From Casuarina equisetifolia (Eukaryota; Streptophyta; Magnoliopsida; Fagales; Casuarinaceae), in assembly GCA_028551475.1 (NCBI GenBank), contig CM052355.1, positions 24,889,580 through 24,953,579 of the forward strand: a DNA stretch of 64,000 bases, in the 5' to 3' direction. Below are positions 22,439 through 33,565 of this stretch, piece after piece. Within the stretch, counting starts at the first letter, position 1. Each line of letters begins with the position of its first letter. The notes beneath the pieces are model-generated. The model was not told where the DNA came from and ran no database searches. It saw nothing but the letters and a program-made list of their open reading frames with translations. The position numbers were made by a program, and so were the translations under genes.

Positions 22439-22749
22439 GTTATAGATTGTAATGGAAGTAAGACAACAAAGAATAAGAAAAAGAATAAAATGTTTAAGTT
22501 GAAGGTAGCATTAAATGTAAAGGAGTAAGAAACAAGAAGCCTCACTTGGGAATGCCCAAAGGCTTACTTCCTAGTTTTCCAATTTGTTTCAAAAGTGTAT
22601 GCATATCTATGTACCTTATCTAAGTAATGGAATAAAAAATAAACTATACCTTACATATAAGATCCTTTATACCAAATATAAATAAAGATAAATGTTACAA
22701 GTGGAAATGAATGGGCCAATGCCCATGGGCTCTATTAATGTATCGAACA
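22439..22749 (-). repeat. 5' LTR of the outermost Copia element
   Basis: The partner of 7155-7473, starting TGTTATAG and ending GAACA on the + strand. The primer-binding site immediately to the left fixes it as the 5' LTR of a minus-strand element. No clear target duplication remains beside either LTR. Confidence 0.75.
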
Positions 22750-23589
22750 TTGTATGATACCTTGAAGCAAAAATATACTCATATTGTTAAATATTCTATG
22801 CTAAAAGTTAATGGAGTCTTGACAATCAAATTATTGGTGCATGTTGTGAAGGGAATGACTCGAGTAAAATGATGAGCAAACTTGCAAGGGTTGCTTGGTT
22901 GTGGAGGAATATAATGTATGTTTTGATTAATAGATAAACTTCTAACTTAGTATAAGCGTCTAAAAGCTTAATGTGTAGAATTACAAGAAGTAATGATTTG
23001 ACTTGCTACCATTGGGGTAAGGGGGAGGGGAGTGAATTTGATGCATATTGCAAAAGAAGGTGGCCCTACCAATAAGCGTATGGATATTATTAGGTTATTA
23101 AAAAGGTAAAATATGCATTTTAACTAAAAATATAAGCTTTTGATAAAAACCTCACACAAACTATGGCTTGAAGAGACTTATCATTGAAGGCTATACTTGA
23201 TCGACTTACTTTGAGCAATCTACCTAGTATTTTGGTGTGCACATTTGTTGAAAATGACTCAAAAATGCCTAGAGCACATATTAGCCTGATGCCATGAAAT
23301 AACCTTTCTTTTTCTAAATCATAAAAGCATATTCAACTAGGTTGTTTTTGACAAAGGTTTGCTGTACAAATCTCTCCATGATGTCAAAACATGTGCCCAA
23401 GTTCAATATACATATTTCAGATGTCTAGGCTTAATCAATCTTTGTGCGGATATTTCATCATTAATTTGTCATTCATAATAGTTTATCTATCCCTCCCGTT
23501 GGCTAAAAACCCCACTCCAAGCACAGAATCAACTTCTTACAAACTGACCAAAATGCCCCCACACCCTTCCTCACATATTTTCGCAACCC
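22750..23589. other. Intergenic DNA between the transposon block and the HSP90 gene
   Basis: No gene or repeat family recognised. The composition shifts from AT-rich to C-rich near 23490, where the promoter-proximal region of the HSP90 gene begins. Confidence 0.5.
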
Positions 23590-23728
23590 CATCTCCAGAA
23601 CCTTCCCAAGCCCCCTTCGGAAACCCCTACTAAAACCCTAACACCCTCTCGTTCGCACACCGTCTCAGAGCTCACTCTATCTCTCTGGTTGTGCCAGAAG
23701 CTTCTTATCTTTCTTCCTGTTTTTCAGC
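23590..23728 (+). promoter_or_regulatory. Promoter and 5' UTR of the mitochondrial HSP90 gene
   Basis: A telo-box, AAACCCTAA, lies at 23633-23641; this element is common just upstream of start sites in plant housekeeping and translation or mitochondrial genes. GAACCTTC at about 23598-23605 has the GAAnnTTC core of a heat-shock element, but a full three-unit element is not obvious. No TATA box is seen. The C-rich leader continues to the ATG at 23729. Confidence 0.45.
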
Positions 23729-26700
23729 ATGCACAGGCTTTCCAGGCGCTCTGTCTCTGCTGTCCTGCGCGCAGGCAGTGCTGGTGTTCGGTACCGGAAC
23801 GCCGTCGCTCCAATATCTTCCTCCTCCACTCACCTCTTCGAACCTGTACGCTGTCTTCCTTTCTCTGGTTGTATAAATCCCCATTTTGATTAGTCATATT
23901 ACTGTGCTGAAAGTCACATTTCTCTTGCTTTTTTAGTGAAAATTGATGAAATTTGGATATGTTCTTTTGCATTTCAAGATCATTTCTTTGTTGATTGCCT
24001 GTGTGATCTTTTAAAATTTTGTATTCTGGAATTAGTGTTTTGCTTAGATGATCGTGTATCTTATGATGGTGCTAGCACATTTGAGAGCTTATTGAACTGT
24101 TTCAATTCTCCGTGATTTAAGTAAATTGCATTGGGTGTACACGCATGATATGTGCATGCATCATATTGGTTAACATGTTTGATTTTTTAATGTGCTTTTT
24201 CAATTTGTTTGGCTTACCCCCTACCCCAAACAACGCGCACACACACAAATTTTTACTTTGTTTATCAGTTTTATTTCTTTTGATTACTTTTAAAATTGTG
24301 TCTGATAATTTTGTCGCCGACCTCCATTTTCGGCAACAGGAATAGGGCTTTTATCTTATCTGTTATTAATAATTTTTTTATATTTTAAACTACTGAAGTT
24401 GATTTTTGGGAAGTAGAGGATACCGTGTAAGAATCAGCTTGTCCCATTTAACGATTTTTTTTTTAATAAATATTTCTTTTGCTTCTGTGCAAAACTTATT
24501 TTGGTCCTTCGTTTATTGGAGTGGGGTAACCTGTGTGTATTGCTGCTTTTTTGGGATGTGATACATTCTGTGGTTCACAATGACTAGGTGGGAGAGCGTG
24601 AGTACAGAAGTCGATGGTATTCTGTGTTAACTGCTGGTACAAGTGATGCCGTCAAATCTTCTACTCAAGTAAATGTGAAAGATGCCCTTTTTCTGGGCAA
24701 GCGTTATGAGTCCACTGCGGCAGCATCTGATGCTTCTGCTACCCCACCAGCCGAGAGATACGAGTACCAAGCAGAGGTACATTAAGGCCGAATGTGCTAC
24801 TATTAATACTGTTAAAAGCATTTCATCTTTAGTCATTTTTCTGCCTTTGTCACAGGTCAGCCGCCTTATGGATCTCATAGTCAACAGCTTGTATAGCAAC
24901 AAAGAGGTGTTTCTTCGGGAGCTAATAAGGCATGTTTTGAACCATTTATTTTCCCTTAAAAATGTTTTTTTGGTACTGTTTGGCTTTGTTATCAAATTTT
25001 CTTTTTTTTTTTTCAAAGAGCTCATGATCTAACCAGTGTATTGTGGAAATGGATCTGACTGTGGTAGAAAACTGCTTGAGTTTTATTGAAGTTCTGCTTG
25101 CACTTGTTTCCTGCATTGCACTTTGAGCTATGATGGAATCAGCACTACAGAATGTGCACATCAAATTAATGATACTAACTGTTTCATTATATGATCTATT
25201 GATGCCAACAGCAATGCAAGTGATGCATTGGACAAGCTTAGGTTTCTCAGTGTTACAGAGCCCGAGCTTTTGAAGGAGGTAGCTGACCTTGACATTCGTA
25301 TTCAAACTGATAAGGACAATGGGATTTTAACTATCACGTAAGCTTAATAAATACAAGAGCTGTTAATGAATAATTTTCCCATCTTCCTAGAGCAGTACTG
25401 AAGCTTCTTTTGCTCTACTCAGGGATTCTGGTATTGGTATGACCCGGCAGGAACTTGTTGACTGCCTTGGAACTATTGCTCAAAGTGGAACTGCAAAGTT
25501 CTTGAAGGCATTAAAGGTATTATACTTCTTTGGGCACAGATTTCCTTAATCTATTTGCTTCAATAAGAGTCATATTATTTTTCTAAGAGGAAACAGAATT
25601 ATTTCACAGGATAGCAAGGATGCAGGTGGAGACAGCAACTTAATTGGTCAATTTGGTGTGGGATTTTATTCAGCCTTCTTGGTCGCTGACAGGGTAACGC
25701 ATCTGCTTAACCATTCAGACTCATGCTTACCTTATGACAGTTGAATTTCCAAGTCTCTATGGTATCCATTAATGATGTATAATTTGATTGTCTCTGAAGG
25801 TTGTTGTCTCAACAAAAAGCCCAAAATCCGATAAACAATATGTGTGGGAAGCAGAAGCCAATTCAAGCTCCTATACTATTAGGGAGGAGACAGACCCTGA
25901 AAAGCTTATTCCTAGAGGAACCCGCCTCACCTTGTATCTGAAGGTAGGGAAACTTGACTTGTTTAAGTATACTTTGTAACAGGTTATTCAATGTGCAACT
26001 TACTCTGTTTCTATGTCCTTCCCTCTTTCAGCAAGATGGCAAAGGCTTTGCCCATCCAGAGCGGATTCAGAAGCTTGTGAAAAACTATTCACAGTTTGTT
26101 TCATTCCCAATATACACCTGGCAGGAAAAGGGATTCACTAAAGAAGTAGGCCTCTCTTTTCCATTTCATTTGTTTCACTGTGCTATTTTGTATCATATTT
26201 TTATCAGTAAATGAGCGGGTACACCTTCTGAGATCCCAGAGGTTCTTAGTTCTTGAGTTTATTAAATCTTGCTAAGATTCCTTGTTATCCTCTTGGGCTC
26301 TGCTCCAGGTTGAAGTTGATGAGGATCCTGCTGAGGCCAAAAAGGATGATGAGCAAGGAGAGAAAACTGAGGTATAGTTGGTTTTTTTTCTTTGTTGCAA
26401 CCTTTTAGAAGATTCAGTTTGTTTATTCTGCTTGTAAAATAAGATTAAGGAATAGCAGCTACTGACGCAGTTACTGATGACTTCTTATTGTAACAGAAGA
26501 AGAAGAAAACCAAGACTGTTGTTGAGAAATACTGGGACTGGGAGCTAACTAATGAGACACAGCCAATATGGGTGAGCTTAGACCTTTGTAATTTGCATGT
26601 CTACTGCAGTTTAAAAATTCCATCTCTTTAGGGAAAACTAAAATGTCTTGTGTTACACCTGCAGCTTCGTAACCCAAAGGAGGTCACAACAGAGGAATAC

Positions 26701-29620
26701 AATGAGTTCTACAAGAAAACTTTCAATGAATACTTGGAACCACTGGCATCTTCACATTTCACCACGGAGGTAACAATCTGATTGATTAGATGAATAAAGT
26801 AATTAGAGAGATTGATTAAACAGACTTTTGCTTGTCTTTTTTCTCCTTTTACTACTGTGAATCTTTCGTTGATGTGTTTCAAATTGTGCTTGCTCTTAAA
26901 ACTTGGCCACAATTAATTAATCTATGTTAGGAAACTATGGTTCGGAGCAAACTTATATTATTGATGAAATATGTGATCTGTACTGGAGAATGTAAATTGT
27001 TCTGTTTGTATATACTGTTTTCTGAGCTGAAGACTTTCATTGCAGGGTGAGGTGGAATTTAGGTCTATACTGTATGTTCCAGCTGTATCTCCCATGGGAA
27101 AGGATGATGTAATCAATCCCAAGACCAAAAATATCAGGCTTTATGTGAAACGGGTGTTCATTTCAGATGACTTTGATGGAGAACTGGTAAATTTAGTGGC
27201 TAGAGTTTGGTTAAGAGAGTAACTTATTCATTTTAAAAGTTTAAGATTGTCCTAGTGCTAATGTGTGTATGCTTTGATAGTTTCCTCGTTATTTAAGCTT
27301 CGTCAAAGGCATTGTGGACTCAAATGACCTTCCACTCAATGTGTCACGTGAAATTCTTCAAGAGAGTCGAATTGTAAGCAACATCTGTCTTTCCATTGAA
27401 GAGGTTTCCCTGGAGTATGATTATTTCATACTGATTTGTTTTTCTATGCTGCACTGAAGGTACGGATTATGAGGAAGCGATTGGTTAGAAAGGCCTTTGA
27501 CATGATTCTGGGTATATCCTTGAGTGAAAACAGGGATGTATGTTCTTCTTCTTTATTGTTCCTTCTCATATTTCTATATTGGATCAGAGTTTCCTAGGTA
27601 GATAGATGTAATACTGGGTGTGTTTTTGACTCTGAAGAGAGAAACTTGGATATTGTTTTTTTCTCACTTTTTCCTCCTGTCCTATTCCTCTTATAAGTTT
27701 GATATTTCCTTTCACGCAGTCAAGGAGAACTCAGACTTTGCATATCCATTTTTTTCAAAATTTTCATTTGTTATTTCTGGAACTTACACATCTTCTATTT
27801 GCGATAGGATTATGACAAGTTCTGGGAGAACTTTGGCAAGCATCTGAAATTGGGTTGCATTGAAGACCGCGAAAACCACAAGCGTCTTGCTCCACTGCTC
27901 CGATTTTTCTCTTCCCAAAGTGAGAATGAGTTGATCAGCTTAGATGAGTATGTTGAGAACATGAAACCTGAGCAGAAGGATATCTACTACATCGCTTCTG
28001 ATAGTGTGACAAGTGCTAAAAATACACCCTTCCTGGAGAGAATTGCTGAAAAGGATCTTGAAGTATGTGCTTGTCTCCCATATAAAATCTGGGGTGAGCT
28101 TAAGTATGAAGTGTTGTATCTTTCAACTGGCACTTATGCATGTTTTTCTTGGTTCTGTTGCTAGGTGCTGTTCTTGGTGGACCCTATTGATGAGATTGCC
28201 ATCCAGAACCTGAAGTCATATAAGGAAAAGAATTTTGTGGACATTAGCAAGGAAGATTTGGATTTAGGTTTGTCTTTTGAAACTCTCCATGAGAGTAATT
28301 TTACTCATTGTGGAGTGGATGCATTTGCTTCTGTTAGGTGTGCTCTGTTTTGATTAAACCGATGGGAGATTGGTTTTGGGGAAGAAATTTATTGCGATAA
28401 ATCAGCCATATCTTGGTTACCAGCATCATGAATTGTTGAGAATGAAAACCGGTGGATGGATATGAATAACAATTGCCTAATTAAATGGTCTATGACCACC
28501 ATGTAGGAAGTGTGGTTGTAATAAACTGTTCTGTCATCTAATGATAGAACCTTGGGCTTCCGGTTAGCTCAGTTCAATGAATATAATTTAAGCTCTGGAG
28601 AAGTGTATTGAATATAATTGAATTTTTGCAGGGGATAAGAATGAGGAAAAAGAAAACGAGATGAAGCAGGAGTTTGGACAAACTTGTGATTGGATTAAGA
28701 AACGTTTAGGTGATAAAGTTGCCAGTGTTCAAATTTCAAAACGTTTGAGTTCGTCACCCTGCGTTTTGGTGTCTGGGAAGTTTGGTTGGTCTGCCAACAT
28801 GGAGAGGTAACTTTCTTTTTATTCTTTATGTCAACTACCACAGTTTTTGTTTATGTTTGGTCTCAATTTCATTGAATACCATGCAGGCTAATGAAGGCAC
28901 AGGCTGTCGGAGATCCCTCTAGCTTGGAGTTCATGAAAGGCAGAAGGGTGCTTGAGATCAATCCTGAGCACCCAATAATCAGAAACTTGAATGTACGGTG
29001 GCACGAAGAAATCCATCTACTTTACAATACACCCGCACACACGTTGTCTTGTGACAATTAAAGCAAGTTCTAATTATATCTGCCGCTGTTTGCAGGCTGC
29101 ATATACGAGTAACCCAAATGATGACGATGCTTTGAGAGCCATTGATCTTTTGTATGATACAGCTTTGGTTTCCAGTGGTTTTACTGTGAGTTCCCATTCT
29201 ATCCCTGTCTCCTGCTTTAAAAGTTTCTTCTGTGGTATTTAGTTAAATTGAATTGGAGGGAAACCTACAGAACGTGCTTCTTTTCTGAGTTGGACATGCC
29301 CCAAAAACAAATACGGCACCACCTGGGAATCTAATTGCCAATCCTTAAGTGTAGTTAGTGAATTCCTTATAGTATCTGTTATTGTGCATATCTATAACAT
29401 AATTGCTTGTGCTACGCAGCCTGAAAATCCATCGCAGCTCGGTGGCAAGATATACGAGATGATGGGCATGGCACTTTCCGGCAAATGGTCAGCCCCTGTT
29501 GAACCTGTTGAACCTTATATGCGAGATGATGGGCATGGCACTTCCCGGCAAATGGCTAACCCCACCGAGACAATGGAGGCTGAGGTGGTGGAACCTGTTA
29601 AAGCTGGCAGTCAAAAATGA
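23729..29620 (+). CDS. HSP90-6: Mitochondrial HSP90 chaperone (HSP90-6 / TRAP1-like)
   Basis: Twenty exons: 23729-23845, 24588-24776, 24856-24929, 25212-25337, 25423-25516, 25610-25693, 25800-25943, 26032-26145, 26309-26371, 26497-26571, 26665-26769, 27046-27186, 27281-27373, 27460-27537, 27808-28062, 28165-28267, 28632-28806, 28887-28992, 29096-29185 and 29420-29620. They join in frame to 808 residues (Arabidopsis HSP90-6 has about 800). The product is an ATP-dependent folding chaperone. The Arg-rich N-terminus [16 protein letters not shown] is a typical mitochondrial presequence, which favours HSP90-6 over the plastid HSP90-5. The N-domain ATPase shows Glu124 (LREL), Asn128 ([10 protein letters not shown]), DSGIGM (170-175) and [12 protein letters not shown]. 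The middle domain and dimerisation domain follow. There is no cytosolic MEEVD tail, as expected. Intron 3 starts with GC, not GT. The last exon carries an out-of-frame duplication near the C-terminus. Confidence 0.95.
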
Positions 29621-30290
29621 GAATGCAAATAGTTTTTATTTTGTTAGTTAACCTTCTTATACTAAATATCTTAGCATTTCCTTACATAGGAGACCGTAGT
29701 TTGCCATTGGCAGTGGATTTTTTGTGTCATAAAGTGCAATTGATCCAATGTAGTGAAGACAGGTTTTGACCGGCTTTGACAATCTGAGATTACTTCCTTT
29801 ATTTTGCTTTCTTTTTCTGGGAAAGCTGCCCCTGTTTTGGTTGTGATCTTGAAATCCCGGGGTACTTGAAGCAACTAATTTCCTCCTTGATTTTTTTTTT
29901 TTTTCCTTTTTGGCGCTTTTCTTCTTCTATCAGCCCAATTTGCTTTAAAAAATTGTAAAAAGGAAAAAGAAAAAGGAACTATTTAATTAATCATATGAAA
30001 GTCAAAGTAATTAAACATTAATCTCTTGTATCGTAATGGCTAAATCTCAGCCTAAAGTCAAAACAATTATTAAGTCTGATGTTCTTCGATTTTGATATTT
30101 GTCCATTTAATTATTTCTCTTGTATGTGAAAATGATCTTTTGTTATGTTGGAAACAAGTTATCGGATAATCGACAAAGCCATTGTTGTAGTACCACGAGG
30201 TCCTGATTTATCTTTAAAAAAAAAAAAAAAAGTTACGTCGATATTTTTCCGCGTTAACAAAACGACGAGAATAGCCGTCAGCAGAACCGT
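29621..30290. other. 3' UTR of HSP90 gene and spacer
   Basis: The first few hundred bases are probably 3' UTR. T runs at about 29890-29905 and an A run at about 30214-30230 are present. No gene is seen. Confidence 0.55.
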
Positions 30291-31686
30291 GATGCGCCTT
30301 TGACAAACGAGCACGGGGCGCGCCCGCAGCAAACGCAAGCACTAGTATTATAAAACAAAAAAGAAAGACGGGCTACACCGGTCAACCCTCGCTCGAGACC
30401 GGCCGAGCCGGTCACTCCGGGCTTTGAAGCCCACAACCGCGTCTTTTACCGAATTTCAACATCATCCGATCATTGACGCCGTGGACTTTCTTGGGTAGAC
30501 GAGTACGGTCTATGTTCTGAAGGGCAAAACGGGAACAAAATCGGTTCTATTCTGCAACCAAAGCGACGTGCAAGTTGCCAATCGTCTTCGTATTCTCCAG
30601 TCCCCGGATTTGAGCTCTTCGTGTTATCTTCTGGTGAGTAAGACTACTCTTTCTCTTGAAGTTCTTGCTTTTGGTTTGTTGTTGTCCCTTCGGTCGCTCG
30701 CGAAACGCAGGGAACCGATACCAAATTTTACCCGCACTTTTGGATCTTGATTTGGGTGCTGAGAGAGGTGGACTGTTTGCGAAGAGGGTGGGGAAGTGCT
30801 TGTTTCAGTCAGAGGGTCTTATTTTCTCGTGTACTTTTCGTTCATCGTCTTTTTTGAATAAGGAACCCGCTGAGAGTTGGGGTTTCTGATTTTTTTTTTC
30901 CCCGTGTTTTCTCAGTAAACAAACAAGGGGGAAGACTTTGTTCTAAACTGATCCGTGGTTGTATGGCTTTTTGCGCTGTGATCTGCTGAAGATTCTTGGT
31001 ATGTTGAATTTCCCTTCTATTTTTGTGATTTGTTCATGCTATGCCAGAAATGAAGGTGTTTGTGAGGTATAATTGTTATCCGAATGTGGGCAGTGATGAT
31101 TTTTGCCGCTATGACCTTGATCTGCAACTGCATGCTTGTTTTCTCATTCTATGTTTCTGTTAGAAAATGTCGATTTTATATCTTTTTGGGGGAAATGAAG
31201 GATATTTTCTACAAGAGAGGCATCTAAATGTGGTTTGAATGTGTGTTTGATGCTTGGAAGCTGAAAAGTCACCAAAAATATTGTTTGACATAAATTAAAA
31301 ATTTGTCTGCCACTTTAATGTGTGGTGAAAACAGTGGAAGCTTGAGAGATGCTGTTTCTTATGGCCATTTTTTTTGTCAGTTTCTCTAATTTACTCGGTA
31401 TATGATTGTTATGTCCTCTTCATTATGAAAGAAACATCAAGGTTTGTGTGACTGGATTCGCGTTTCTTTGTATTGTATTCTGAAAGGATGGGTACTCTTA
31501 AGGAGGAGAAATATTCTGATGATTTCTATACTACTATTTTCATAAATTTACTTGGTGTTCTCTGTCAATGTTTCCTTGAGGATAAGAAATAAGAAGTTTT
31601 TACTGAGATATTGTGGTATGGATCTGGATGATAATAACCTCTTTTCTTTTTTTTGGGGGTGGTTACAGGACGAGGGTTATTGATTG
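30291..31686 (+). promoter_or_regulatory. Promoter and intron-containing 5' leader of the OBERON gene
   Basis: A GC-rich island with CG-rich strings spans about 30240-30600, unlike its AT-rich surroundings, and probably holds the core promoter and start site. The leader appears to be spliced: a good donor CTG|GTGAGTAAG lies at 30634 and a T-rich tract plus acceptor TTACAG|GACG lies at 31668. This gives a leader intron of about 1.03 kb and puts the ATG 18 bases into the second exon. Leader introns of this kind often raise expression in plants. There is no transcript evidence here. Confidence 0.6.
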
Positions 31687-33565
31687 ATGGGTGCATCGTC
31701 TGGCTCTAACATCCACCACCAATCATCATCCAAGATGCTTCCTCCACGTCAGCAACCTCGGCCTGGAGGACTACAGACCTCACTTTCCCTTGTATCCTCA
31801 GATGCCCGCCTTTCCCCCGAGGAACCCAGATCCAATTCTGATCAAATTCGTGAATCACCTACCGAGAGTGCTAGTTCTCGAGAGACTTGGCCTACAGCTG
31901 ATGCCCTTATGGCAAAGAAGATGTTGGAGAATGGGAAAGGTGAGACTGATTGTCCTGAACAGTCAGTTATTCGCCGTGTTTCTATCGCAGACAAGACATC
32001 TCTTCGAGATATAGCAAGAGAGAGGGTTGATATAATATCTGAAAAGATGCATCATCTACCTGATGAGTTTCTAGAAGAGTTGAAGAATGGACTCCGAGTT
32101 GTCCTTGAAGGTAATGGTGGTTCACAGCAAAGAGAAGAGTTTCTGACGTTGCAAAAGCTTGTGCAAAATAGAACTGACTTAACTGCCAAGACATTGATTA
32201 GAGCTCACAGAACACAGCTTGAAATTCTTGTTGCAATAAATACTGGGATTCAGGCATTCTTGCATCCTAGCATCAGTCTCTCTCAGACTTCACTGATTGA
32301 GATCTTTGTCTACAAGAGATGCAGAAATATAGCATGCCAAACCCAGCTTCCAGCTGAGGATTGTACCTGTGAGATATGCACCAACAGAAATGGCTTCTGT
32401 AATCTTTGCATGTGTGTAATCTGTAACAAGTTTGACTTCGAAGTGAATACCTGCCGCTGGATTGGGTGTGACTTGTGTTCTCATTGGACTCATACGGATT
32501 GTGCCATTCGAGATGGACTTATTTTTATGGGCCCTTCTGTTAAGAGTGGAGCCGGCCCATCTGAGATGGTTTTCAGGTGCAGGGCTTGCAACCGGACATC
32601 TGAACTGCTTGGCTGGGTTAAAGATGTTTTCCACCACTGTGCACCAACCTGGGACCGGGAGGCTCTGTTGAGGGAACTTGATTTTGTCAGTAGGATATTT
32701 CGTGGAAGTGATGACCCCCGGGGTAGAAAACTCTTTTGGAAGTGTGAAGAACTAAAGGACAAAATGAAGAATCGGCTGTTGGAATCAGCAACAGCTTGCA
32801 GGGCAATTTTAATTTTTTTCCAAGGTACATATTCTCTGAAGCATTCTAAAGCTTTTAGAATTATTCTTGTGAATATAACGATTATAGCATGATCTTAAAA
32901 AGTTTTTTGTTGTATTTTGATTCTGATATACGTATGGCCCTAACGAAGAGCTTGAGATGGACTCTCCAAAGAGTTTAGAAAATGGGGAAGGTGGACGGCT
33001 GATAGCCCCACAGGAAGCATGCAGTCGAATTGCTGAAGTGGTACAGGAGGCGATAAGGAAGATGGAAATGGTCGCTGATGAGAAGATGAGAATGTTTAAG
33101 AAAGCCCGCCTGGCTCTTGAGGCTTGTGACCGTGAGCTTGAGGACAAGGCAAGGGAGGTGACAGAACTAAAGCTTGAAAGGCAAAAAAAGAAACTCCAGG
33201 TAGAAGAACTGGAGAGAATTGTCAGGCTCAAACAGGCAGAAGCTGATATGTTCCAGCTTAAGGCCAATGAGGCAAAACGAGAGGCTGAAAGGCTTCAGAG
33301 GATTGCTCTTGCTAAATCTGACAAATCAGAGGAGGAATATGCTAGCAGTTACCTAAAACAACGTTTGAATGAGGCTGAAGCTGAGAAGCAGTATCTCTTT
33401 GAGAAGATTAAGCTGCAGGAGAGTTCTCGTGCAACACAGAGTAGTGGTGGGGGTGACCCTTCACAGATGCTTATGCTATCCAAAATCCATGATCTGCTTT
33501 ACAATGTCCCTCCTAAGGCAGAGAGCCAGCCAAATGAGCGCCACCCTTTCAGGACAAATCCATGA
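31687..33565 (+). CDS. OBE1: OBERON1/2-type PHD-finger protein
   Basis: Two coding exons, 31687-32824 and 32949-33565, join (GT..AG, phase 1) into 584 residues, close to Arabidopsis OBE1 and OBE2. These are nuclear proteins that act redundantly in shoot and root meristem maintenance and in auxin-linked embryo patterning, and they bind modified histone H3. The N-terminus is Ser- and Pro-rich (TSLSLVSSDARLSPEEPRSN). An atypical Cys/His-rich PHD finger spans about residues 227-302 (CEICTNRNGFCNLCMC, CDLCSHWTHTDC, CRACNR). The second exon encodes a long Lys/Glu-rich coiled coil (about 430-540; VEELERIVRLKQAEADMFQL) and ends in NPFRTNP-like sequence typical of the family. The start is the ATG before GASSGSN. 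Retaining the short intron would truncate the protein after the PHD region. Choosing OBE1 over OBE2 is a judgement from memory. Confidence 0.93.

Larger units (their letters stand above)
7155..22749. mobile_element. Nested cluster of degenerate LTR retrotransposons
   Basis: The whole interval is built from LTR-element fossils inserted into one another. Level 1 is an old minus-strand Copia element with LTRs at 7155-7473 and 22439-22749. Level 2 is a minus-strand element with LTRs at 10174-10552 and 21555-21942. Level 3 is a plus-strand Copia element at 10770-20986. By eye the LTR pairs differ most in level 1, less in level 2 and least in level 3, which agrees with the order of insertion that the nesting requires. 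A further minus-strand Copia gag with its own primer-binding site and part of an LTR (8660-10173) sits at the left and its other half is not found. All are broken many times over. Confidence 0.85.

Noticed and set aside
28560-28600. GGTTAGCTCAGTTCAATG in an HSP90 intron, like a tRNA A box
   Set aside because: No cloverleaf, no B box at the right distance and no acceptor-stem pairing.
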